Notes under the pieces: model-generated
What the model was told of the DNA's origin: nothing
The model's input: only the letters and a program-made list of their open reading frames with translations
The model's database searches: none
Made by a program: the position numbers and the translations under genes
Assembly (NCBI GenBank): GCA_903885605.1
Contig: CAISJD010000087.1
Span: forward strand, 1 to 39,272
Length of the DNA: 39,272 nucleotides
Origin: an uncultured Chthonomonas sp.
Lineage (GTDB): Bacteria > Armatimonadota > Chthonomonadetes > Chthonomonadales > CAJBBX01
Direction: 5' to 3'
Shown: positions 8,588 to 15,989 of the stretch, in pieces
Position numbering within the stretch: position 1 is the stretch's first letter
Layout: each line of letters starts with the position of its first letter

Positions 8588-9577
8588 ATGCCCGTGCCGG
8601 ATAACGCTCCATGGATCACCTACAGGCCCGAGATCAAGGTGCTCGACTGCACCCTGCGCGACGGAGGCCTGGTCACCAATTCCCACTTCAGCGACGACTT
8701 CGCGAAGGCTCTCTACGACACCTGTCTGGAGGCCGGCATCGATATGATGGAAGTGGGCTACCGCAACTCGCCCGACGCCTTCCCCGAGCCGAAGTACGGC
8801 AAGTGGCGACACAGCCGCGAGGAAGACTTGCGCCGCGTCTTCGGCGACCATGACGCCGCGCGGACCGGCCTGACGCTCTCGGCCATGGTAGACGCCGGAG
8901 GCAAGTCGGACTGGCGCAAGCACGACATCCCCGCCTCCGAGAGCGTGCTGGGGCTCATGCGCGTGGCCTGCTACGTCCACCAGATCTCCGAAGCCGTGGA
9001 GATGGTGCACCACTACCACGAGTTGGGCTACGAGACGACCATCAACATCATGGCCATCTCCATCGTCGGCTCGGCCGAGCTGGCGCAGGCGCTGGAGGTG
9101 GCTGCGCGGACGCCCACCGGCACGCTGGTGGTGGTGGACAGCTTCGGGAACCTCTACCGTGAACAGGTCGACCAGCTGGTGCAGCTCTACCAGGCCGCGG
9201 CCGGCGCCGGGCGGCACGTGGGCATCCACGCGCACAACAACCTGCAGCTTGCCTTCGCCAACACCATCGAGGCCATCATCCTCGGCTGCAACCGGGCCGA
9301 CGCCTCCATGATGGGCCTGGGCCGCGGCGCGGGCAACTGCCCCATGGAACTGCTGCTGGGCTGGCTTCGCAACCCCAAGTTCAAGCTGCGGCCGGTGCTG
9401 AAGTTCATCCAGGAGCAGATCCTGCCCCTCCGCGGCCAGTACGACTGGGGCCCCAGCGCGCCCTACTATATCACGGGCCTCTACAACCAGCATCCGCGCG
9501 CCGCCATCGCCATGCGTGAAGGCCCCACGCCGGACGAGTACGTGGAGTTCTACGACAGCACCACCGCCGAGCTGTAG
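8588..9577 (+). CDS. DRE-TIM metallolyase / HMGL-like aldolase-family protein
   Basis: This 329-aa protein belongs to the DRE-TIM metallolyase superfamily (HMG-CoA lyase, isopropylmalate synthase, 4-hydroxy-2-oxovalerate aldolase). Visible motifs are VLDCTLRDGG (R24, D25; general base and metal region), VVVDSFGNLY (D184, S185) and GIHAHNNLQLA (H214, H216 as metal ligands, N217). GLGRGAGNCPMELLL closes the barrel. Short proteins with TLRDGG and a single lyase domain often resemble 4-hydroxy-2-oxovalerate aldolases, but the C-terminal communication domain is not evident and the substrate is unknown. GGAG directly abuts the ATG at 8588, while a GTG at 8594 has GGAG 6 nt upstream. The true protein may therefore begin two codons later. 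A convergent hairpin follows the gene. Confidence 0.85.
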   Translation: MPVPDNAPWITYRPEIKVLDCTLRDGGLVTNSHFSDDFAKALYDTCLEAGIDMMEVGYRNSPDAFPEPKYGKWRHSREEDLRRVFGDHDAARTGLTLSAMVDAGGKSDWRKHDIPASESVLGLMRVACYVHQISEAVEMVHHYHELGYETTINIMAISIVGSAELAQALEVAARTPTGTLVVVDSFGNLYREQVDQLVQLYQAAAGAGRHVGIHAHNNLQLAFANTIEAIILGCNRADASMMGLGRGAGNCPMELLLGWLRNPKFKLRPVLKFIQEQILPLRGQYDWGPSAPYYITGLYNQHPRAAIAMREGPTPDEYVEFYDSTTAEL

Positions 9578-9629
9578 GCCGGAGAGGTGGCATGCAACGC
9601 GGCGCCTCACCAGGGCGTCAGGCCACGTC

Positions 9630-9668
9630 AAGAGTGCCGCCTTCCTAGGTCCAAGAAGTGGCGCTCTT
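9630..9668. terminator. Bidirectional terminator-like hairpin
   Basis: AAGAGTGCC (9630-9638) pairs with GGCGCTCTT (9660-9668) as a 9-bp stem with one G-T pair, followed by T and flanked by A/T on both sides. It lies in the 103-bp gap between the convergent aldolase-like gene and the PQQ-propeller gene. The 21-nt loop is longer than usual for an intrinsic terminator. Confidence 0.5.
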
Positions 9669-9680
9669 TAGCCGGGTAGC

Positions 9681-10943
9681 CTACTTCGTCTCGATCCGGT
9701 AGACGGCAGCCTTGGTGCGCACGAAGAGCGTCTTGCCGACCGCCACGGGCGAGGCCATGCAGCCTTCGGGCAGTTCGCTCTCGGCAATCACCTTGAACTC
9801 GGGACCGGGGTCCAGCACGTAGCCGCGGCCCTGCTCGCTGAACAGGTAGATGCGGCCGTCGGCGAGGATGGGGCTGGATGAGTAGGTGCCCGTGAGCCGC
9901 TCCTTGTAGACGGCCTTGCCCGTGGCGGCCTCAAGGCAGGTGAGCGTGCCGGAGTCGGCGATCACGAGGATGCGGTCTCCGAGCAGGATCGGCGAGGGCT
10001 TGCTGGGCATACCCCGGTCCAGCTCCCACGCCACGTGGGTGGCGGTCACGTCGCCGCTTCCGCCCAGACGGATCGCCAGCATGTGCGACGAGTCGAAGCC
10101 CGTGCTGACGTAGACGCGCTCGGCGTCGACCAGCGTGCGCGAGGCGTTGGAGTAGCCGCCGTGCCGCACGCGCCAGATCTCCTGACCCGTGGCCGGGTCA
10201 TAGGCGAAGACGCCCATGGCCGCCTGGCAGATGAGCTGCTGCTTGCCCTGGTAGCCGGCGAGCACGGGCGTGTTGAAGCACTTGCGGCGGTCGAAGGCCA
10301 CCGAGGCGGCGGGGCCGCCGGTGCGGTCTGCCGTCCAGACCGTGGCGCCGGAGGTGAGGTTCAGGCAGTAGGTTCGCTGCGTGTCGGTGCCGTCATACGT
10401 CAGGAAGAGGCGGTCGCCCACCAGCAGCGGCGAGGAGCCGGGGCCTACCATGTGGTCGCAGTTCAGATCCGTGCGCTGCCAGAGCTGCGCCAGGGTCTTG
10501 TTGTCGAAGCAGGCCGTGCCGTGGGTGCCGAAGTGGACCACCACGCGCCCGCGGCCCGCCACCGGAGACGGCGACGCCCAGCTGTTCGTGGGGTTGAAGT
10601 CGCCCGGCGACGCGGGCTGGAAGAGGACCTTGTCCAGCAGCACCTTGCCGCTCTGGCGGTCGAGGCAGAGCACCGACATGGCCTTGCCGTCCTCGGTGGC
10701 CGTGGTGAGCCAGAGCCGTTGCCCGTAGACCACCGGCGTCGACCAGCCGCGGCCGTGGACAGGCGTCTTCCAGACGATGTTGCTCGTTTCGCTCCACGCG
10801 GTGGGCAGGCCCTTCGCCACAGCGGCTCCGGTGCGCGCCGGACCACGGTACTCGGGCCATTCCGGCTCGCCGGTCTGAGCGCCCACACAGGACGCCGCCA
10901 GCGACAGGCCGGCCACCAGCGCACTCATCACTGCAGACTTCAC
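9681..10943 (-). CDS. Secreted PQQ-binding-like beta-propeller protein
   Basis: The protein is 420 aa from a GTG start at 10943, chosen because GGAGGAG lies 9 nt upstream and the following residues form a signal peptide (VKSAVMSALVAGLSLAASCV, then GAQ). The mature protein opens with EPEWPEYRGPARTG, close to the WPQWRGPxRxG opening of PQQ-like propeller proteins. Blades with tryptophan-docking-type repeats follow (IVWKTPVHGRGWSTP, LVGDRLFLTYDG, IWRVRHGGYS, LLGDRILVIADSG, LADGRIYLFSEQG, AVGKTLFVRTK). Such proteins assemble outer-membrane machines or bind ligands, and few are true quinoprotein enzymes. No quinone-site cysteines or metal ligands were recognised. It is divergent from the GH36 gene across 119 bp that would hold both promoters. 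Confidence 0.85.
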   Translation of the reverse strand: MKSAVMSALVAGLSLAASCVGAQTGEPEWPEYRGPARTGAAVAKGLPTAWSETSNIVWKTPVHGRGWSTPVVYGQRLWLTTATEDGKAMSVLCLDRQSGKVLLDKVLFQPASPGDFNPTNSWASPSPVAGRGRVVVHFGTHGTACFDNKTLAQLWQRTDLNCDHMVGPGSSPLLVGDRLFLTYDGTDTQRTYCLNLTSGATVWTADRTGGPAASVAFDRRKCFNTPVLAGYQGKQQLICQAAMGVFAYDPATGQEIWRVRHGGYSNASRTLVDAERVYVSTGFDSSHMLAIRLGGSGDVTATHVAWELDRGMPSKPSPILLGDRILVIADSGTLTCLEAATGKAVYKERLTGTYSSSPILADGRIYLFSEQGRGYVLDPGPEFKVIAESELPEGCMASPVAVGKTLFVRTKAAVYRIETK

Positions 10944-11062
10944 GGGTCGTATCTCCTCCGGCGGATGGTTCACCTTGCGGGCGGAGGATACCCCACCTCG
11001 GAGGAGTGGCGTGCAGGTGACGAGCGCTCCGATGCCGAACCTTCGGGCAGAGGTACGCGCCC

Positions 11063-13555
11063 ATGCTTCCATGCATCGCAGGATTGGGAGGTCTACTGGC
11101 CATGAGCCCCGCCCGACCGGTCTGTCTGCCCACTCCGGCCGAGATGGCCGACGCACGCGACTGGGTTGCGGCCCACCTTCGGAGGCCCTCCGCTCCCGCG
11201 CGGAAGGCGGCGCCCCTCGCCCCTACGGCCGGGCTCACCGTGCTGGCGAACCACGGCCCCGTGCAGCCCAACGCCCGAGGCGGCGCGCCGCTCCGCATCG
11301 GCGGCGTGGACTACACCCACGGGCTCTACTGCCACGCGCCGAGCAGGGTCGTGGTGCGGCTGCCCGGTCCCGGAGAGCGGCTCACGGCGCGCATCGGCAT
11401 CGACGACCATGCCAACGGCGGCACCGTCGTCTTCAGCGTGCGCGTGGGCGGGGTGCAGGCCTACCGTTCCGGCGTGGTGACCTGCGGCAAGCCCGCCGAG
11501 GCCGTCGACGTGCCCCTCTCCGGCGCCTCCGAGTTCACGCTGGACGCAGGCGACGCGGGCGACGGCATCTCCTGCGACCAGGCCAATTGGGCCGACGCCG
11601 TGGCAACGCTGGCCGACGGCCGGTCCGTGCGGCTGGGAGACCTGCCCCTGGCATCCGAGGCGCCGCGGACGCGGACGGTCTACGGGCTCCCCTTCTCCTT
11701 CACCTACGGCGGCGTGCCGTCTGATGAGCTGCTGCCGGCCTGGCAGTTCGCGAGCGCCACGGCCAAGCTGCCCGGCGGCCGCACACGACGCACCCTCACC
11801 TTCACCGAGCCGGGCCTGGGGCTTGAGGTCACCTGCACCGCCGTCACCTACGCCGACTACCCGGTGGTCGAGTGGACGCCGGCCTTCCGCAACCGGTCCG
11901 AGGCCCGATCGCCCGTCATCGAAGGCGTCCGCTCGCTGGACGTGCGCCTGGATCGCCCCGGCAAGGGTGCTCTGGAGCTACGCCGCTGGCTGGGCAGCAT
12001 CTGCGCCGCCAACGACTACGAGCCCATCGTGGAGCCGATGGCGCCCGGTTCGACGCGCCACGTGGCCACGCAGGGCGGCCGGCCCACCAACAGCGACATG
12101 CCCATGTTCAACCTCGCCGGGCCCGGCGGCGGCGCGCTGGTCGTGATCAGTTGGGCCGGACAGTGGTCCGCCGACTTCCTGCGCGACGCCTCCGGCCGCC
12201 TGCGGGTCTGCGGCGGACAGGAGCGGACGCGGTTCGTCATGGAGCCGGGCGAGGAGCTGCGGAGCGCCATGGGCGTGCTCCTCTTCCATCGCGGCGACCC
12301 GGACCGCGCGCAGAACCTCTGGCGGCGCTGGATGGTGGCTCACAACCTGCCCCAGCCCGACGGCAAGCCGATCAAGCCCATGCTCTCCGCCTGCAACGGC
12401 AACCACTACCCCGGCATCATCACGAACGCAGCCGAGGAGCAGCTCTTCCTGAGCCGATACCTCGAAGAGGGCGTACGGCCCGAGTTCTGGTGGCAGGACG
12501 CCGGCTGGTACCCCTGCGACCCGGACGGCTGGCCCAAGACCGGCACGTGGGAGGTGGAGCCGAGCCGCTGGCCGAAGGGCATCCGCGGCGTCAGCGACTG
12601 GGCTCGGCAGCGGGGCATTCGCACCATCGTTTGGTTCGAGCCCGAGCGCGTGGCGGCGGGCACCTGGCTTGCCGAGCGGCGTCCGCAGTGGATCATCGGC
12701 GGCAAGGCGGGCGGCCTCCTGCGGCTGGGCGACCCCGAGTGCCGATCCTGGCTGGCCCAGCACATCGACCGGCTGATGACTGATCAGGGCATCGACCTCT
12801 ACCGGCAGGACTTCAACATCGACCCGCTGAGCTACTGGCAGTCGGACGACGCCGACGACCGCCAGGGCGTGGCCGAGATGCGCCACGTGGCGGGCTACCT
12901 CGCCTACTGGGACGACCTGCTGCACCGGAGGCCAGGGATGCTCATCGACTCCTGCGCCTCGGGAGGCCGCCGCAACGACCTGGAGACGTTGCGCCGCGCG
13001 GTTCCGCTGCTACGCAGCGACTACACCTTCGAACCCGTGGGCGAGCAGTGCCACACCTACGGCATCGCCTCCTGGATCCCCTTCCACGGCACGGGCTTCC
13101 TGACCTGCGACAAGTACCTCATCCGCAGCCAGATGTCGCCCGAGTTCACCATGGGCGTGGATACGCGGCGCAAGGACCAGGACTACGACCTGCTCCGCAA
13201 AATGGTCGACGAGTGGCGGCGCGTGGGCCCCTGCCAACTGGGCGACTACTGGCCGCTGACGCCCTACAGCAAGGCCAACGACGCCTGGATGGCCTGGCAG
13301 TTCGACCTGCCCGAGGAGGGCCGAGGCGTGGTGCAGGCCTTCCGCCGCGCCGACTGTCCCACCGATAGCCTGCGCGTGAAGCTGCGCGGCCTCGACCCCG
13401 CATCGGTGTACGCCGTGGACGACATGGACGGCGGCCCGGCCCGCACCCTCACAGGCGGCGCGCTCATGGACGAGGGGCTGGAGATACGCGCAGCGGAGAA
13501 GCCCGCCGCCGTGACGTTGTGCTACGCGGCAAAGAAGCCGGAAGGCGGGAGGTGA
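11063..13555 (+). CDS. NPCBM-domain GH36 alpha-galactosidase
   Basis: The protein is up to 830 aa. Residues about 55-190 form an NPCBM-like domain (GGVDYTHGLYCHAPSRVVV, ANGGTVVFSVRVGG), a putative carbohydrate-binding module. Residues about 200-430 are the GH36 beta-supersandwich, followed by the catalytic barrel. The barrel shows WWQDAGWYP, RTIVWFEPERV, LYRQDFNIDP (D583, expected nucleophile), IDSCASGGRRNDLETLRRA and LLRSDY (D653, expected acid/base). The enzyme should release terminal alpha-galactose from oligosaccharides. An alternative ATG at 11102 has GGGAGG 10 nt upstream and removes 13 residues. Neither start gives a convincing signal peptide, so export is unclear. The next gene begins 4 nt after its stop, consistent with co-translation. 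Confidence 0.9.
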   Translation: MLPCIAGLGGLLAMSPARPVCLPTPAEMADARDWVAAHLRRPSAPARKAAPLAPTAGLTVLANHGPVQPNARGGAPLRIGGVDYTHGLYCHAPSRVVVRLPGPGERLTARIGIDDHANGGTVVFSVRVGGVQAYRSGVVTCGKPAEAVDVPLSGASEFTLDAGDAGDGISCDQANWADAVATLADGRSVRLGDLPLASEAPRTRTVYGLPFSFTYGGVPSDELLPAWQFASATAKLPGGRTRRTLTFTEPGLGLEVTCTAVTYADYPVVEWTPAFRNRSEARSPVIEGVRSLDVRLDRPGKGALELRRWLGSICAANDYEPIVEPMAPGSTRHVATQGGRPTNSDMPMFNLAGPGGGALVVISWAGQWSADFLRDASGRLRVCGGQERTRFVMEPGEELRSAMGVLLFHRGDPDRAQNLWRRWMVAHNLPQPDGKPIKPMLSACNGNHYPGIITNAAEEQLFLSRYLEEGVRPEFWWQDAGWYPCDPDGWPKTGTWEVEPSRWPKGIRGVSDWARQRGIRTIVWFEPERVAAGTWLAERRPQWIIGGKAGGLLRLGDPECRSWLAQHIDRLMTDQGIDLYRQDFNIDPLSYWQSDDADDRQGVAEMRHVAGYLAYWDDLLHRRPGMLIDSCASGGRRNDLETLRRAVPLLRSDYTFEPVGEQCHTYGIASWIPFHGTGFLTCDKYLIRSQMSPEFTMGVDTRRKDQDYDLLRKMVDEWRRVGPCQLGDYWPLTPYSKANDAWMAWQFDLPEEGRGVVQAFRRADCPTDSLRVKLRGLDPASVYAVDDMDGGPARTLTGGALMDEGLEIRAAEKPAAVTLCYAAKKPEGGR

Positions 13556-13558
13556 ACG

Positions 13559-15841
13559 TTGGCTGCATCGGTATGGGCAATGGCTGCGGCGCTGGCCTGC
13601 GCGGCGCCGGGCATGTCCGCTGAGGCGGCGCCCTTGAGGGGCTTCCGAGCGGCAACCGGGGAGTACTCCGTGGCCTTCGAGCCCGGCAAGCCCTGGGTCT
13701 CGATCAGCCGACGCGGCAGCGCGGGCGAACTCCGATGGGCTCCGGGCGGCGGCTCCGAGGCGCTGCCGTTCCTCCAGGGCGCCAACCTGCAGGAGGTGAA
13801 GCGAACGCGAGACCGCACCGGCGTTACCTACACCCTCGCCGGAAAGCTGGGCTGGACTCGCTACACCGTGGGGATCGCGCTGCCCGCCGGTGCGCCGGGG
13901 CTCATCCGAACGTGGCTCGACCTGGCCGACGCCGAACCGAAAGCCGCCCGCGAGGCCCTTGGCCGCGCCCTGCCGGAGCTCTGGTACGCCGACATTGCCG
14001 ACGGCCCGGCCGACCCGCACGCGGCCTTCTACTTCGAGACACCCGTGCCGCACCCGATCAAGATCTGGCACTGGCGCCGCGATATGAACCAGTTCGTCCA
14101 CTTCGGCGACCGGCGCATCCTCCGCTCCACGCTGCTCTACTACGCCGACTTCACAGCGATGGATGCCGCCTTCCAGGCCTGCGGTACGGCCATCTACAAG
14201 AGCGTGACCGGCTGGGAGGTGCATGACGACATCGTGGCCCAGCCGCCGGGCGCCTTCGGCGAGGCCGGCGGCGGACCGTTCCGCTTCGGCCTGCAGATCC
14301 CCGCCCCCAAGCAGGAGCCGACGGCCCGGAACTTCCGCGTCTCGGCGTCCATGCTGAACCTCGAGCCCGGTGCGCCGGAGGTTGCCCCCACGCCGGAGCC
14401 CGCCCGCCGCTTCTTGCGGGGCTACCGGCGCATCTTCGCCCAGGCGCCCAAGCCCGAGTACCGGTTCCGTAACTGGGAGGAGATCGGCCGCACGCTCTAC
14501 CGGCAACTCGGAGCGCGAAAGGACCCGGACTGGGTCTACTGGACCCTTGCCACGCCCCACTTCAACCAGCTTCCCTTCATCGACTACGTGCGCCGGTACA
14601 TGCCCGAGGTGGAGGCCAAGACCCTCGACATGGCTGTGCGGCAACTGAAGCCCGGCTTCGCGCCGAACTACGTCAACGACTTCGGCAGCAAGGGCGGCTA
14701 CGGCTGGTACCCCACTCGCGAAGCGGCGGCCAAGGTGGACTTCTGGCAGGGCTACCTCTGGCCGATCTACATCCTGAACGAATACGCCATGGCGCAGGGC
14801 GACGGCGACCTGAAGAAGGCCTCGCTGGGCGTGACGCCCGTGCTGCTCGACCTGGGCCGCAGGATGGACTACACCTGGGGCGTCTTCGTCGACCTGAACG
14901 CCGCACGCAACGTGGAGACCGGCTACGACCTCGACTACGGCGTGGCGGGCCTCTATGCGGCGGTGATGCTTCAGTACCACCGCCTCACGGGCGAGGCCCG
15001 CTACCTGCGGGAGGCCCGGAGCGCCGCCGACAGGCTCACCGGCTTCGGCTACGGCGCGGGTTTCGAGATCCAGATCCCGGCCCTCTCCGCCCTGACGCTG
15101 CTCCGGCTCTACGAGCTCACCGGCGAGAAGCGCTACCTGGACGGCGTCGATGTGCAGCTCGCAGTGATCATGAAGCATACGTGGCTCTTCAACCCACACT
15201 ATGGCCAGTTCGTCGGGCGCGACCTCTTCGGCCTCACCAGTTGCCGGGCCAACCTCTGCTATGCCAACGGCGCCGAAGAGGGGATGCTCATGCGGCTTCT
15301 GCGCGCCTGCCTGGACGAGGGCCGCGACCGGCTGGAGCCCGCGAACCGGCGGCTCATCGCCGACCTGCTCCGGTGGAAGGCGCACAGCTGGGCCGACGCC
15401 CTGGCGGCGCTGCAGCCCGACAAGTCGGTCCTCTTCATCGGCCAACCCGAGAACTGGGACCCGGTCCAAGCGGACAGCGTGGTGCCGCTGGAGCCCTTCG
15501 GCTACAACCTGGACGGCAAGAAGCTGGGCTTCCTGAACGAGTGCATCTACGGCTGCAACCTCATCGCCGAGGCGGCGCTGATGCAGTTCCACCCCGTGGG
15601 CGGCGGACGGCTCTACACGGAAGGTCCCGTCGACCTGACCGCGAGCGACGGCCGATGGAGACTGCGGCTACCGGTGGCCTCAGGTCCCATGCGTGTGGCC
15701 TTGCAGGCCCCCGGCCTGGAAGTGCGCGCCGCCAACGGCCGCCCCGCCCCGCGCGACACCCGCCCCGGGGAGCCGGGCTGGACCTGGTACCTCCTGCAGC
15801 CGCATAGGAGCTACGCAGTAGGCAAGGCGACCGGCCGGTGA
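13559..15841 (+). CDS. Unclassified secreted (alpha/alpha)-toroid hydrolase-like protein
   Basis: This 760-aa protein is read from a TTG codon with GGGAGG 6 nt upstream. Its N-terminus is signal-peptide-like (MAASVWAMAAALACAAPGMS). Residues about 25-250 look like a beta-sandwich. Residues about 280-650 have paired helices with conserved aromatics (YDLDYGVAGLYAAVMLQYHR, RYLREARSAADRL, LSALTLLRLYELTGEKRYLD), typical of alpha/alpha-toroid glycoside hydrolases and lyases. A short beta domain follows. I cannot assign a named GH or PL family and no catalytic residues are proposed. Its start lies 4 nt after the GH36 stop, so it is almost certainly co-expressed with the alpha-galactosidase and may act on the same glycan. 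Confidence 0.75.
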   Translation: MAASVWAMAAALACAAPGMSAEAAPLRGFRAATGEYSVAFEPGKPWVSISRRGSAGELRWAPGGGSEALPFLQGANLQEVKRTRDRTGVTYTLAGKLGWTRYTVGIALPAGAPGLIRTWLDLADAEPKAAREALGRALPELWYADIADGPADPHAAFYFETPVPHPIKIWHWRRDMNQFVHFGDRRILRSTLLYYADFTAMDAAFQACGTAIYKSVTGWEVHDDIVAQPPGAFGEAGGGPFRFGLQIPAPKQEPTARNFRVSASMLNLEPGAPEVAPTPEPARRFLRGYRRIFAQAPKPEYRFRNWEEIGRTLYRQLGARKDPDWVYWTLATPHFNQLPFIDYVRRYMPEVEAKTLDMAVRQLKPGFAPNYVNDFGSKGGYGWYPTREAAAKVDFWQGYLWPIYILNEYAMAQGDGDLKKASLGVTPVLLDLGRRMDYTWGVFVDLNAARNVETGYDLDYGVAGLYAAVMLQYHRLTGEARYLREARSAADRLTGFGYGAGFEIQIPALSALTLLRLYELTGEKRYLDGVDVQLAVIMKHTWLFNPHYGQFVGRDLFGLTSCRANLCYANGAEEGMLMRLLRACLDEGRDRLEPANRRLIADLLRWKAHSWADALAALQPDKSVLFIGQPENWDPVQADSVVPLEPFGYNLDGKKLGFLNECIYGCNLIAEAALMQFHPVGGGRLYTEGPVDLTASDGRWRLRLPVASGPMRVALQAPGLEVRAANGRPAPRDTRPGEPGWTWYLLQPHRSYAVGKATGR

Positions 15842-15872
15842 CGCTCCCAGACGCGGCGCGGGAGATGCGCCC

Positions 15873-15929
15873 GAGGCCTGGCCTTTGACCTTACTGGCAC
15901 CAATGACACTGAGGGCAGTGGGGTCGAGG
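15873..15929 (+). repeat. 57-bp direct repeat, upstream copy
   Basis: It begins GAGGCCTGGCCTTTGACC and ends GGGGTCGAGG. All 57 bases recur at 18304-18360 in the same orientation, 2431 bp downstream, and identity stops exactly at both ends. Within it CTTTGACCTTACTG (15883-15896) pairs with CAGTGGGGTCGAGG (15916-15929), giving 14 bp with four G-U pairs and a 19-nt loop. It lies 31 bp after the stop of the 13559-15841 gene and 60 bp before the start of the orphan gene. Confidence 0.95.
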
Positions 15930-15989
15930 AAAAAACGGGTAAAGTAGCTCAGGCGAGCCCGACCCCCCGAGACCTGTGGAGGTGCTGAA

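Noticed and set aside
8450-9631. A 393-codon minus-strand frame opposite the aldolase-like gene
   Set aside because: The plus strand carries intact catalytic motifs, and the antisense frame is Val/His/Ala-rich without a domain.
13010-15592. An 860-codon open frame on the minus strand opposite the GH36 and toroid genes
   Set aside because: It is low-complexity, rich in Val/Ala/Gly/Arg/His, has no domain motif, and lies antisense to two well-supported genes. It is a product of high GC.
15873-15929. The 57-bp repeat as an integron attC site
   Set aside because: The length and cassette-like position fit, but the RYYYAAC and GTTRRRY core sites are absent and no integrase is present.
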